This document shows positions 15,051-24,073 of a DNA stretch of 64,000 nt, one piece after another. Every line of letters starts with the position of its first letter. Within the stretch, counting starts at the first letter, position 1. The stretch comes from Bradyrhizobium liaoningense (lineage in GTDB: Bacteria > Pseudomonadota > Alphaproteobacteria > Rhizobiales > Xanthobacteraceae): positions 38,388-102,387 of the forward strand of contig NZ_JAFCJM010000022.1 in the NCBI RefSeq assembly GCF_018130955.1. The letters run 5' to 3'. A model generated the notes under the pieces. It did no database searches. It worked only from the letters and a program-made list of their open reading frames with translations, and was not told where the DNA came from. Position numbers and translations under genes: made by a program.

Positions 15051-15848
15051 TCACGCTGCGTCCAGATCCAGATCCGCCCAGACCGGCACGTGGTCCGACG
15101 GCTTCTCCCAGCCGCGCACATAGCTGTCGATGCCGACATTGGCGAGCTTGTCGCTCGCCTGCGGCGACAGCAGCAGATGGTCGATGCGCAGGCCCTGGTT
15201 CTTCTGCCAGGCGCCCGCCTGATAATCCCAGAACGTGTATAGCCCGGGCTCGTCGGTGACCGCCCGCAGCGCGTCGGTGAGCCCGAGGCCGAGCAGGGAC
15301 TGAAAACTCTCGCGCGTCTCGGCCTTGAACAGCGCGTCCTCGGTCCAGGCCGCGGGGTTATGGACGTCGCGGGCGGCCGGGATGACGTTGAAATCGCCGG
15401 CGAGGATCAGCGGGACTTCTTCCTTAAGCCGCTCCTTCGAATACTGAAGAAGCCGCGACATCCATTTGAGCTTGTAGGGATATTTTTCGGTCCCGACCGG
15501 ATTGCCGTTGGGCAGATAGAGGCAGGCGATGCGCAGCACGCCGGCTTTGAGCGTGACGACACCCTCGAGGAAGCGGGCATGCGCATCCTCGTCGTCGCCG
15601 GCGAGCCCCGACTTGGTCTCGTCAAACCGGTATTTTGAGAGCAGGGCGACGCCGTTGAAGGTCTTCTGCCCATGCGTGACCACATTGTAGCCGAGCGCCT
15701 CGATCTCCAGCCGCGGGAAGGCGTCGTCGACGCATTTGATCTCCTGGAGGCAGACGATGTCGGGCGAGCACTCCTTGAGCCAGGTCAGGAGATGCTCGAT
15801 CCGCTGCCGGACCGAATTGACGTTCCAGGTGGCAACTCTGATGGACAT
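15051..15848 (-). CDS. xth: Exodeoxyribonuclease III
   Basis: The 265-residue protein starts at ATG 15848 (MSIRVATWNVNSVRQR), the typical start of ExoIII proteins. It has the metal glutamate in CLQEIKCVDDAFP, the GDFNVIPAARDVHNP active-site loop, the KNQGLRIDHLLLS segment and the terminal SDHVPVWADL. It acts as AP endonuclease and 3'-5' exonuclease in base excision repair. The frame extends 15 codons further upstream, but these run into the divergent promoter region and look non-coding. It is divergent from the hybrid kinase and near erpA, dgt and argS, as in other rhizobia. Confidence 0.95.
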   Translation of the reverse strand: MSIRVATWNVNSVRQRIEHLLTWLKECSPDIVCLQEIKCVDDAFPRLEIEALGYNVVTHGQKTFNGVALLSKYRFDETKSGLAGDDEDAHARFLEGVVTLKAGVLRIACLYLPNGNPVGTEKYPYKLKWMSRLLQYSKERLKEEVPLILAGDFNVIPAARDVHNPAAWTEDALFKAETRESFQSLLGLGLTDALRAVTDEPGLYTFWDYQAGAWQKNQGLRIDHLLLSPQASDKLANVGIDSYVRGWEKPSDHVPVWADLDLDAA

Positions 15849-15951
15849 TCGCGGGGACGCTCCGGGCTGGGGCCCCGTTAGAACAAACTGCAAACGCCGT
15901 CGTCAAGGAAGCTCCCGCCAGAGATGCAAAATCCCCCAGAAAATTAACCCG

Positions 15952-18315
15952 ATGGAAGCGCGGGCCGGGCAAAGTTCCAAGCCGATGGCATGGCCTGCAA
16001 AATCCGCGAAAGCCCCTGAACCGCGCGACGGCTTTGTCGGCGCGCTCTTGTACTGGCTCGGCGGCTTCGAGATCGAGGACGGCCTGACCGCCGATTTGAG
16101 CGAGCGCGAGATGCGCCGCATCCGCGCCAAGCAGATCGACGCGGTGACGCAGTTGATCCCGGTGACCATGGCCGTGAACATGCTCACGGTCGGAATGGTG
16201 CTGGTCCTGTTCTGGGGGATCGGCTGGAACGGATTCCTGCTCGCCTGGGGTTTTACGCTCGCGAGCGCCGCGTCGCTTGCCGTCCGCTCGTGGCAACGCT
16301 CGCGCCAAAATCCGCCGCAGGAGGCTTCTGCACGCGGGACCGAGCAGATGATGCGGCAGGCGTTCTTCCTCGCCGCGATCTGGGGCACGCTGCCGCTCGC
16401 GCTGTTCAGCCGGATCGAGCCGACGCATCAGTTGATCCTGGCCTGCCTGATGGTCGGGATGATCTCGGGCGGCGCCTTCACGCTCTCGACGTTTCCGCGC
16501 GCGGGCCTGATCTATCTCGCGACCATGACGGTCGCCTGCGCCGGCGCGCTGTTGTTGTGCGGCACCGGCCTCTATCTCGTGACGTCGGTGTTCTTGATGA
16601 TGTTCGCCTTCTTCATGGCGCGCAACATCGTCTCGCAGGGCAATCTGTTTCTCGGCAATCTCACGGCGCAACTCGAACTCGAACGGCAGACCGAAATCAT
16701 CTCGCTGCTGCTGAAGGAGTTTCAGGAGAACGCCAGCGACTGGCTGTGGCAGACCGACGCCGAGGGGCATCTGACCGACGTGCCGGAACGCTTCGCGGCC
16801 GTCGCGCAGCTTCCGTTGCCGCTGCTCAAGGGCACGCATTTCGCCGATGTGCTGGAGATGCTCTGTCCCGACGACATGACGACCGCCTACAACATCATCG
16901 GGTTGATGGAGAACGGCGAGCCGCTGCATGAGATGAGCGTGCGGGTCATTGCCGGGGGCGAGCCGCGGCTGTGGTCGCTGACGGCCAAGCCGGCGCACGA
17001 CCGCGACGGGGTGTTCCTCGGCTATCGCGGTTTTGGCCGCGACGTCACCGAGCGCTGGCGCGCGGAGAAAGCCGAGGCCGAGAGCCGCGCCAAATCGGAC
17101 TTCCTTGCCGTGATGAGCCATGAGATCCGCACACCCATGAACGGTGTGCTCGGGCTCGCCAGCATGCTGCTTGAGACAAAACTGGATGCGGATCAGCACG
17201 AGGCCGTCACCGCGATCCGCGAGTCCGGCGACAATCTCCAGCGCATCCTCAACGACATCCTCGACCTCTCCAAGCTCGAGGCCGGCCGCTTCGAGTTCGA
17301 GGCGATCGATTTCTCGCCGCAGGCGCTGGTCGAGACCGTCGCGGCCGTGGTGCGCGGCAACGCCAGAAACAAGGGGCTTGCGGTAAAGGTCGAACTCGAT
17401 CCGAACCTGCCAAACGCCTTGCGCGGTGACGTCGCGCGGATCAAGCAGGTGCTGCTCAATCTCGCCTCCAACGCCGTCAAGTTCACGGACGCGGGCGGGG
17501 TCACCATCGCCGCAACCTGCCAGTCGCGCCGCGACCTGCTCGCCACCGTGGAATGGACGGTCACCGACAGCGGCATCGGTATCGCGCCTGAAAAAGTCGG
17601 GCAGCTCTTCAGCGATTTCGCGCAGGCCGACGCCTCGATAAGTCGTCGCTTCGGCGGCTCGGGGCTCGGGCTTGCGATCTCCCGCCGCATCATCGAGCAG
17701 ATGGGCGGCACCATCGGCGTCACGTCGACGCCAGGCGAGGGCTCGACCTTCCGCTTCACGCTGGTGCTGCCCTGGAGCCAGGTTCTTGTGGGCGAGCAGG
17801 CGGCCGAGCGCAGCGAAGCTGACGAGCTCAAGGCGCACATTGCCGCGCTCGACAGGCCGCTCAGGGTGCTGGTCGCCGAGGACGATGCGGTCAACCGCAT
17901 GGTCGTGAGCAAGATGCTCGGCGAGTTCGACGTGGAATTGCGGGTCGTGACCGACGGTGTCGAGGCGGTGCAGGCCGCCACCGAAGCCGACTACGACGTC
18001 GTGCTGATGGACGTCCGGATGCCCGACATGGACGGCCTCGCCGCTACCCGCGCGATCCGCGAGCAGGGTGGTCGCTTCGATCTCCTGCCGATCATCGCGC
18101 TGACCGCCAACGCCTTCCCGGAAGACGTCAAGATCTGCCGCGAGGCCGGGATGTCGGACTTCCTGGCAAAGCCCTTGCGCAAGCCGGCGCTGGTGACGGC
18201 GCTGCTGCGTGCGCTGGACCACATCGTTGCAAACGATGCTCCGCTACAGCCCGAGCAGGAGGCGGGGACGTGGAAGATGGTGGTCGATGGCGCGGAGCTT
18301 ACCCGGCTCCCGTAG
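15952..18315 (+). CDS. Membrane hybrid histidine kinase with PAS and C-terminal receiver
   Basis: I chose ATG 15952, giving 787 residues; ATG 15985 is an alternative. About five or six hydrophobic helices fill residues 60-215 (for example VTMAVNMLTVGMVLVLFWGI and LILACLMVGMISGGAFTLS). Then come a PAS/PAC module (about 245-370), HisKA with H390 in VMSHEIRTPMNGVLG, HATPase_c (NLASNAVKF, DSGIGIAPE, GSGLGLAIS) and a receiver with D687 in VVLMDVRMPDMDG and K in FLAKPLRKP. No Hpt domain is present, so phosphate must go to a separate Hpt protein. The integral-membrane sensor resembles MHYT/MASE-like multi-pass sensors, but I cannot name it. Orphan in context. Confidence 0.92.
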   Translation: MEARAGQSSKPMAWPAKSAKAPEPRDGFVGALLYWLGGFEIEDGLTADLSEREMRRIRAKQIDAVTQLIPVTMAVNMLTVGMVLVLFWGIGWNGFLLAWGFTLASAASLAVRSWQRSRQNPPQEASARGTEQMMRQAFFLAAIWGTLPLALFSRIEPTHQLILACLMVGMISGGAFTLSTFPRAGLIYLATMTVACAGALLLCGTGLYLVTSVFLMMFAFFMARNIVSQGNLFLGNLTAQLELERQTEIISLLLKEFQENASDWLWQTDAEGHLTDVPERFAAVAQLPLPLLKGTHFADVLEMLCPDDMTTAYNIIGLMENGEPLHEMSVRVIAGGEPRLWSLTAKPAHDRDGVFLGYRGFGRDVTERWRAEKAEAESRAKSDFLAVMSHEIRTPMNGVLGLASMLLETKLDADQHEAVTAIRESGDNLQRILNDILDLSKLEAGRFEFEAIDFSPQALVETVAAVVRGNARNKGLAVKVELDPNLPNALRGDVARIKQVLLNLASNAVKFTDAGGVTIAATCQSRRDLLATVEWTVTDSGIGIAPEKVGQLFSDFAQADASISRRFGGSGLGLAISRRIIEQMGGTIGVTSTPGEGSTFRFTLVLPWSQVLVGEQAAERSEADELKAHIAALDRPLRVLVAEDDAVNRMVVSKMLGEFDVELRVVTDGVEAVQAATEADYDVVLMDVRMPDMDGLAATRAIREQGGRFDLLPIIALTANAFPEDVKICREAGMSDFLAKPLRKPALVTALLRALDHIVANDAPLQPEQEAGTWKMVVDGAELTRLP

Positions 18316-18331
18316 CGGTCATGCGCCGCCG

Positions 18332-19233
18332 CTACAGTTTTCCATAGACTCGCCCGGCGACCGCCTTCAGCCGCTCGACCGAGCCGGACTCTGGATGCGG
18401 CTTGACCGGCGCGAACAGGATCGAAGCCTGCCTGCCTTTCTTCCAGACGTAGATGTTGACGGCGTTGCCGTTGCCCTTGGTGCAGGAATGCTCGCCGAAC
18501 GCTTCGCCGCCGAGCTCGGGTATCGCCACGTGCTGGCACGGCCCGCACACTTCATCATGTTGATGACGGTGTCGCGCGAGATCGCGATCACCGCGACGAC
18601 CATGGTGTTGGCCTCGCCATCGAACATCATGCAGCTGCCCGCGCCGGTCCGCTCGACCGTCAGTGTGCTCTTGTCGAGAAAGCCGTCTGCATCCGCGGGT
18701 GTGAGCCATTCGCAACTGCCGAACCGCTCGCTCGTCTTGCTCATGTTACCGACGGCAGCGCGCGCGACTTCGGTGAGCGGTGCGAGCAGCGCGTCGTCGG
18801 CACGCCGGCCGATCGGGTAGACGCTGATCTGGAGAATGTAATCGCCGGACAAGGCGACGACCGAGGCCTCCTGGCGCTGCGCGCCGGCGGCGCTCGTTCC
18901 GCCCTGGCTTTCGTCACCGATCCCGGACACTGCGTTGAGCGGCATGCGCTCGCCAAGCGTCTTGACGAAGGTCGCGTACAATTCCTTGGCGCGGTCCTTG
19001 TCGGGATTGCGGAACACGGTCAACATCATCGTGTCGCCGCGCCCGCCCTGGTAGATGCAGCCGCGACCGTCCTGATTTGAAATCAGTGACCATTTGAGTG
19101 CCGGCATCGCGCCGGCGAGCTCCTTGGCGCTGATGAACGGGCAGGTTTCGGCCGCGCGCGCGGGAAGCACCGGGACGGCTGCGATTGCAAGGAATAGAAC
19201 GAGGCAAGAGATCAGACGATCGATCATGCGCAT
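18332..19233 (-). pseudogene. Secreted hypothetical protein, interrupted by a frameshift
   Basis: From ATG 19233 a signal peptide (IDRLISCLVLFLAIAAVPVL, ending ARA) leads into a secreted domain starting ETCPFISAKELAGAMPALKW, with GCIYQGG and CEWLTPADADGF. This reads well to INMMKCAG near 18544. After that the same frame turns into Ser/Arg-rich nonsense to 18367, while the -1-shifted frame continues sensibly as CQHVAIPELGGEAFGEHSC, then NIYVWKKGRQASILFAPVK, stopping at 18332. Restoring one C in the GGGCCG run at about 18540-18543 would give KCAGPCQHVA and a full protein of about 300 residues. This is either a recent pseudogene or a sequencing error. Function unknown. Confidence 0.8.
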
Positions 19234-19367
19234 TGGATAATTTGCTACCGCTATTGGGGCGCCACGGCCGATGAAGGTGGGCACTCCTGCCTCGCTGTGG
19301 CGCTATCAAGCGCTGTCCTAGTCCACGCGGTTGCCTCCCACGGCACGCACGGCCTGCCGGACGGACG

Positions 19368-20273
19368 TCAAGCGGTCGCACTAAAGCTGGGCATTGGAGC
19401 AATCGTTGCCTTCAGTTGGTCGAGACGCGCGTTGATGAGGACTTCATAGTCATCGAGGGAAATAGACCGATCCTCCGCTCGCAACAGGCCGCGAGAGACC
19501 GGCACCAGAAGATCTCCCGGCCGGGAACCGCGCAGTGCATTCAGCGCCGCGGGGTCTCCTCCCTGCGGTCCGAGCCCGGGAGCAAGTATGATTGCGTTTG
19601 GCAGCAGCAGGCGGAGCCGCTTTCCTTCCTGTGGAGCTGTCGTTCCGATCACTGCTCCGACAGGACTGAGGCGTGAGTCCTGCCCACAATCGCTGCCAAT
19701 TGTCGCAATCAAATCGGCGAGCCGATCTGAAACGAAGCGATTGCCTGTCATTCGATCCTGCAGCCAACCGGCACCGGGATTGGACGTGCGGCACAAAACG
19801 AACAGGCCTTTGCCATATCTGCGAACGCATTCGAGGAATGGCTCTAACGTATCAGGACCCATCATGGGATTGATGGTCAAGCAATCAGCCTCAAAATCAC
19901 CGCTGCCCCCGTCGGCTGCCGGCGTGAGATAAGCACGCGCATAGGCGGCTGCGGTCGATCCAATATCGCCCCGCTTGGCATCAAGAATGACACCCAGGCC
20001 GGCCGCACGTGCCCGCTTCATCGCAAACGATAAGGCGCTCAATCCGGTAAGGCCGTAGGCCTCGAAATAGGCCGACTGGAATTTGACGAAACCGATTCGT
20101 CCGATCGTGGCTGCAAGGACGAAATCGAGATAGCGCACCAGCCAATCATTGCCGCCGTCGTCTGGTTCGAACTCGACCGGGACGTCCGGAAGATAGGGAT
20201 CAACACCCAGAACTATCTCTCCGTAGGAGAGGACATTGCTTTCAACGATGTTGGTCCAGGTCCTGCCTGACAT
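19368..20273 (-). CDS. pyrF: Orotidine 5'-phosphate decarboxylase, type 2 subfamily
   Basis: The protein has 301 residues. It reads LGVDPYLPDVPVEFEPDD, then GFVKFQSAYFEAYG, the catalytic loop VILDAKRGDIGSTAAAYA (D-K-x-x-D tetrad residues), INPMMGPDTLEPF and APGLGPQGGD. This is the longer type-2 OMP decarboxylase that makes UMP from OMP, distinct from the roughly 230-residue type-1 enzymes usual in many alphaproteobacteria. No other pyrimidine gene is near. By eye its base composition is somewhat less GC-rich than the neighbours, and a dispersed repeat copy lies just upstream, so it may be an insertion into the xth-erpA-dgt block. Whether a type-1 pyrF exists elsewhere cannot be seen. Confidence 0.88.
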   Translation of the reverse strand: MSGRTWTNIVESNVLSYGEIVLGVDPYLPDVPVEFEPDDGGNDWLVRYLDFVLAATIGRIGFVKFQSAYFEAYGLTGLSALSFAMKRARAAGLGVILDAKRGDIGSTAAAYARAYLTPAADGGSGDFEADCLTINPMMGPDTLEPFLECVRRYGKGLFVLCRTSNPGAGWLQDRMTGNRFVSDRLADLIATIGSDCGQDSRLSPVGAVIGTTAPQEGKRLRLLLPNAIILAPGLGPQGGDPAALNALRGSRPGDLLVPVSRGLLRAEDRSISLDDYEVLINARLDQLKATIAPMPSFSATA

Positions 20274-20459
20274 CCATCAACCTCCACAACGCTCCTTCGG
20301 ATAGCTGATCGCCCGATGCGGGTCTACATGGATGCGAATATTGTCCCCGAGTTGGATTTACGACGTCATCGAGGATGACGTGTCAAAGTTTTTCGTAAGG
20401 CCCGAACTGCATCGTGCCGACTACTTGCATGGGGTTGTTTTTCAAATTCTGGATCGGGG
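20274..20459. other. Intergenic spacer between erpA and pyrF
   Basis: This spacer of about 186 bases holds copy B of the dispersed repeat and otherwise no feature that I can support. The pyrF promoter is expected at its left edge (minus strand), and the erpA 3' end lies to the right. Confidence 0.4.
20421..20446 (+). repeat. Dispersed intergenic repeat, copy B
   Basis: CTACTTGCATGGGGTTGTTT followed by TTCAAA. It is the same core as copies A and C with one T fewer in the first T-run, and it lies 15 bases beyond the erpA stop codon. Confidence 0.65.
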
Positions 20460-20789
20460 CTAGACCGAAAAACTGGTGCCGCAGCCGCAGGACGCTGTCG
20501 CGTTCGGGTTGTTGACCCGGAACGAGGCGCCGATCAGGTCGTCGACGAAGTCGACCTCGGACCCCTCCAGGAACGGCTGGGAGGCGGAATCGACCAGCAC
20601 CACCGCATTGTCGCGCTCGATCACGAGGTCGTCGTCGCCCCTCGCGCGCTCGATGTCGAATTTGTACTGAAAGCCGGAGCAGCCGCCGCCCTCGACCGAA
20701 ATCCGTAGCATCGCGCCACCGCCTTCGCCCTTGAGGATTTCCCCAATCCGGCGCGCGGCGCGGTCGCTGATCGTTACGGCAGTCGTCAT
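20460..20789 (-). CDS. erpA: Iron-sulfur cluster insertion protein ErpA (A-type carrier)
   Basis: The 109-residue A-type carrier has all three ligand cysteines: C37 (GGGCSGFQY) and C101 and C103 (ASCGCGTSF). These proteins pass Fe-S clusters from the scaffold to apo-enzymes in the cytosol; clients could include IlvD. The start at ATG 20789 has a plausible ribosome site on the minus strand (GGAGAG). It is divergent from dgt, the usual arrangement in rhizobia, where erpA, dgt and argS sit together. Confidence 0.95.
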   Translation of the reverse strand: MTTAVTISDRAARRIGEILKGEGGGAMLRISVEGGGCSGFQYKFDIERARGDDDLVIERDNAVVLVDSASQPFLEGSEVDFVDDLIGASFRVNNPNATASCGCGTSFSV

Positions 20790-20913
20790 TGCAGTCTCTC
20801 CGGTCGGGCCCGCGTCATACCCAATTCACGTGCCCAATTCATTTGGTATCCCGCTCCCGACATAGTTAAGTGCGTCGGTTCGTGGAATCAAATGGATAGG
20901 GACTAAATTCGCT

Positions 20914-22122
20914 GTGTCTGTCGGAATGGCTGCCCCCCGCGCGCCCTATGCCTGCGACCCCGATCGCAGCCGCGGCCGGCTGGTCGCGGAGCCGCCGAGC
21001 CGGACCCGGAGCCCGTTCCGGCGGGATTGCGACCGGGTGATCCATTCCACCGCCTTCCGCCGGCTCAAGTACAAGACCCAGGTCTTCGTGTTCCACGAGG
21101 GCGACCACTATCGGACGCGGCTGACCCACTCGCTGGAGGTCGCCCAGATCGCGCGGGCGCTGGCCCGGCAGTTGGGGCTCGACGAAGACCTTACGGAGAC
21201 GCTGGCGCTCGCCCATGATCTCGGCCATCCGCCGTTCGGCCATGCCGGCGAGCGGGCACTGGACTCCTGCCTGAAGCACTTTGGCGGCTTCGATCACAAC
21301 GCCCAGACCCTGCGCGTCGTCACCTCGCTGGAGCATCGCTATCCCGAGTTCGACGGCCTCAACCTGACCTGGGAGTCCCTCGAAGGCATCGTCAAGCACA
21401 ACGGCCCGCTGACGGATCGGGCCGGCGCGCCTGTCGGCCGCTATCGCGAGCATGGCGTGCCGGTCGGCATCGCCGGTTACGACAAGACCTACGATCTGGA
21501 GCTCTGGAGCTTTGCTTCGCTGGAAGCACAGGTCGCCGCCGTCGCCGACGACATTGCCTATGACGCCCACGACATCGACGACGGCCTGCGGGCGGGCCTG
21601 TTCCGCATCGACGATCTCAAGGTCATGCCGCTGATGGCTGACATCATCGGCGCGATCGGCGCGCATTATCCTGATCTGGATGACGACAGGCGCGGAGCCG
21701 AGCTGGTGCGCGAGCTGATCTCGCATTTCATCGGAGCGGTATTTGCCGAGGCCGAGCGGAACCTTTCGGCGGTCAAGCCGCAATCGGCCCAGGACGTGCG
21801 CCAGCAGGGCCGGGCGCTGATCGGCTTTCCCGCGGCCGCGGCCGGCGAGGAGGCTGCCATCAAGGCGTTCCTCTATCAGCACATGTACCGCCACAAGCGG
21901 GTGGTTCGGGTGATGGCCGACGCCGAGCAGATACTGTTCGACCTGTTCGCCCGGTACCAGCAATCGCCCGGCGAACTCCCGCCGGAATGGCTGGTCGGCG
22001 CGGAAGCCGATACCGAGGCGGACCGGGCGCGCCGGATCGGCAATTTCATTGCCGGAATGACCGACCGTTTCGCCCTGACCGAGCACCAGCGGCTCTTTGA
22101 CTTGACCCCGGATTTGCGTTAG
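20914..22122 (+). CDS. dgt: dGTP triphosphohydrolase-like protein
   Basis: A 402-residue HD-domain dNTPase. The N-terminal segment has DCDRVIHSTAFRRLKYKTQV (reading RRDCDRVIHSTAFRRL), then the metal-binding H and HD: LTHSLEVAQIARALA, ETLALAHDLGHPPFGHAGE, and a distal D in VADDIAYDAHDIDDG. It hydrolyses dNTPs to nucleoside plus triphosphate and influences dNTP pools. GTG 20914 gives the frame; ATG 20926 four codons later is an equally plausible start. It is followed 10 bases later by argS, so the two are probably co-transcribed. Confidence 0.94.
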   Translation: MSVGMAAPRAPYACDPDRSRGRLVAEPPSRTRSPFRRDCDRVIHSTAFRRLKYKTQVFVFHEGDHYRTRLTHSLEVAQIARALARQLGLDEDLTETLALAHDLGHPPFGHAGERALDSCLKHFGGFDHNAQTLRVVTSLEHRYPEFDGLNLTWESLEGIVKHNGPLTDRAGAPVGRYREHGVPVGIAGYDKTYDLELWSFASLEAQVAAVADDIAYDAHDIDDGLRAGLFRIDDLKVMPLMADIIGAIGAHYPDLDDDRRGAELVRELISHFIGAVFAEAERNLSAVKPQSAQDVRQQGRALIGFPAAAAGEEAAIKAFLYQHMYRHKRVVRVMADAEQILFDLFARYQQSPGELPPEWLVGAEADTEADRARRIGNFIAGMTDRFALTEHQRLFDLTPDLR

Positions 22123-22132
22123 GCGGCGGCCT

Positions 22133-23923
22133 ATGGCCGACACATCCTCATCCCTGCATCTCTTCGCCGACGTGCTCGCACGCGTGCACGCCGTCTGCCG
22201 TGCGCTTGCGACCGAATCCGGCTGGCCGGAGGGGACCGATTTCGCGCGCGTGGTGGTCGAGCCGCCGCGCGATGCCACCCATGGCGACATGGCGACCAAC
22301 GCCGCAATGGTGCTTGCGAAAGAGGCAAAGGCGAAGCCGCGCGATCTCGCCGAGCAGATCGCAGCCAAGCTGCGCAGCGACGCCCTGATCGACAAGGTCG
22401 ACGTCGCCGGACCCGGCTTCATCAATCTGACGCTGAAGCCGTCCGCTTGGGCGGAAGCGCTCGGCACGGTGCTGCGCGAGGGGCCCGACTATGGCCGCCT
22501 GAGCGGCCGCTCCAAGGTCAACGTCGAATACGTCTCGGCCAATCCGACCGGGCCGATGCATGTCGGCCACTGCCGCGGCGCCGTCTTTGGCGACGCGCTG
22601 GCGAGCCTGTTGCAGTTCGCCGGCCATGACGTCACGCGCGAATATTACATCAACGACGCCGGCGCGCAGGTCGACGTGCTCGCGCGCTCCGCGTTCCTCA
22701 GGTATCGCGAGGCGCTCGGCGAGGACATCGGCGCGATCCCGGAGGGGCTCTATCCCGGCGACTATCTCAAGCCGGTCGGTGAGGCGCTGGCGAAGGAGCA
22801 CGGCGACAAGCTGCGCGGGATGAGCGAGGCCGAATGGCTGCCGGTCGTGCGTGCCAAATCGATCGCGATGATGATGGACGAGATCAAGGATGATCTCGCG
22901 GCGTTGAACATCCGCCACGACGTCTTCTTCTCCGAGCGCTCGCTGATCGAGACCGGCAACAACAAGGTCGCCGAGACCATCGCTTTACTGCAGGCCAAGG
23001 GCGACATCTACGAAGGCCGCCTGCCGCCGCCGAAGGGTGCGCCGGTCGAGGACTGGGAGGATCGCGAGCAGCTTCTGTTCCGGGCCACCGCCTATGGCGA
23101 CGACGTCGACCGTCCGCTGATCAAGTCGGACGGCTCCTACACCTATTTCGCGTCCGACATCGCCTACCACAAGAACAAGTTCGATCGCGGCTTTGCCGAC
23201 ATGATCGACGTGTGGGGCGCCGACCATGGCGGCTACATCAAGCGCATGCAGGCGGCGGTGAAGGCGACCACCTCCGGCACGGCCGCGCTCGACGTCAAGA
23301 TCGTGCAGCTCGTAAAGCTGTTGCGCAACGGCGAGCCGGTGAAGATGTCCAAACGTTCCGGGGACTTCGTCACCTTGCGTGAGGTGGTGGATGAGGTCGG
23401 CAAGGACGCCGTCCGCTTCATGATGCTCTACCGGAAGAACGACGCGGTACTCGATTTCGACCTCGCAAAAGTCATCGAGCAGTCGCGCGACAATCCGGTG
23501 TTTTACGTGCAGTACGGCCACGCCCGCGGCCACTCGATCTTCCGCAACGCCCGGGCAGAGGTTTTTCCGGAACTGCCGGAGGAGGCAGGCGCGCGCATCG
23601 CCTGGCTCAGTGAGTCGGCGCTGGAACGGCTGTCGGACCCTGCGGAACTTGATCTCTTGAAGCGTCTCGCAATTTATCCGCGGACGCTGGAAGCCGCGGC
23701 CGCGGCCCACGAGCCGCACCGAATTGCCTTTTATCTCTATGATTTAGCCAGCGAATTTCATGCACTTTGGACGAAGGGGCGCGATTTGCCCTATTTACGC
23801 TTCATTATCAATAATGATGCAGAGCTTACAAAGGCGCGACTGGCGATGGTCCAGGGCGTCGTCTCGGTCCTGGCATCGGGCCTCGCCATTCTCGGCGTCC
23901 ATGCCCCGAACGAGATGCGGTAG
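22133..23923 (+). CDS. argS: Arginyl-tRNA synthetase
   Basis: The 596-residue class I synthetase has the N-terminal Add-1 domain, the HIGH motif (ANPTGPMHVGHCRGAV), the KMSKS loop (EPVKMSKRSGDFVTL) and a C-terminal DALR anticodon-binding domain (about residues 470-596, EPHRIAFYLYDLASEFHALW). It charges tRNA-Arg. ATG 22133 lies directly after dgt. The last 250 bases are noticeably less GC-rich than the rest. Confidence 0.97.
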   Translation: MADTSSSLHLFADVLARVHAVCRALATESGWPEGTDFARVVVEPPRDATHGDMATNAAMVLAKEAKAKPRDLAEQIAAKLRSDALIDKVDVAGPGFINLTLKPSAWAEALGTVLREGPDYGRLSGRSKVNVEYVSANPTGPMHVGHCRGAVFGDALASLLQFAGHDVTREYYINDAGAQVDVLARSAFLRYREALGEDIGAIPEGLYPGDYLKPVGEALAKEHGDKLRGMSEAEWLPVVRAKSIAMMMDEIKDDLAALNIRHDVFFSERSLIETGNNKVAETIALLQAKGDIYEGRLPPPKGAPVEDWEDREQLLFRATAYGDDVDRPLIKSDGSYTYFASDIAYHKNKFDRGFADMIDVWGADHGGYIKRMQAAVKATTSGTAALDVKIVQLVKLLRNGEPVKMSKRSGDFVTLREVVDEVGKDAVRFMMLYRKNDAVLDFDLAKVIEQSRDNPVFYVQYGHARGHSIFRNARAEVFPELPEEAGARIAWLSESALERLSDPAELDLLKRLAIYPRTLEAAAAAHEPHRIAFYLYDLASEFHALWTKGRDLPYLRFIINNDAELTKARLAMVQGVVSVLASGLAILGVHAPNEMR

Positions 23924-24073
23924 TTTGGGGCGAACTACTTGAAGTGGACTTCGAGGGGTAACCGGCAGAAGCCGGATCGCTTACGTTATGCGACTTGGTT
24001 GAAAGCCTTGTGGGTGAAGGCCACTTGAAGTCCTCGTGACTGGGTGGCTTTCCCGAAGGGACGCATCATCACG

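Noticed and set aside
15622..18222. Very long minus-strand frame opposite the hybrid kinase
   Set aside because: The plus strand carries all kinase motifs; the minus translation is low-complexity and overlaps xth in another frame.
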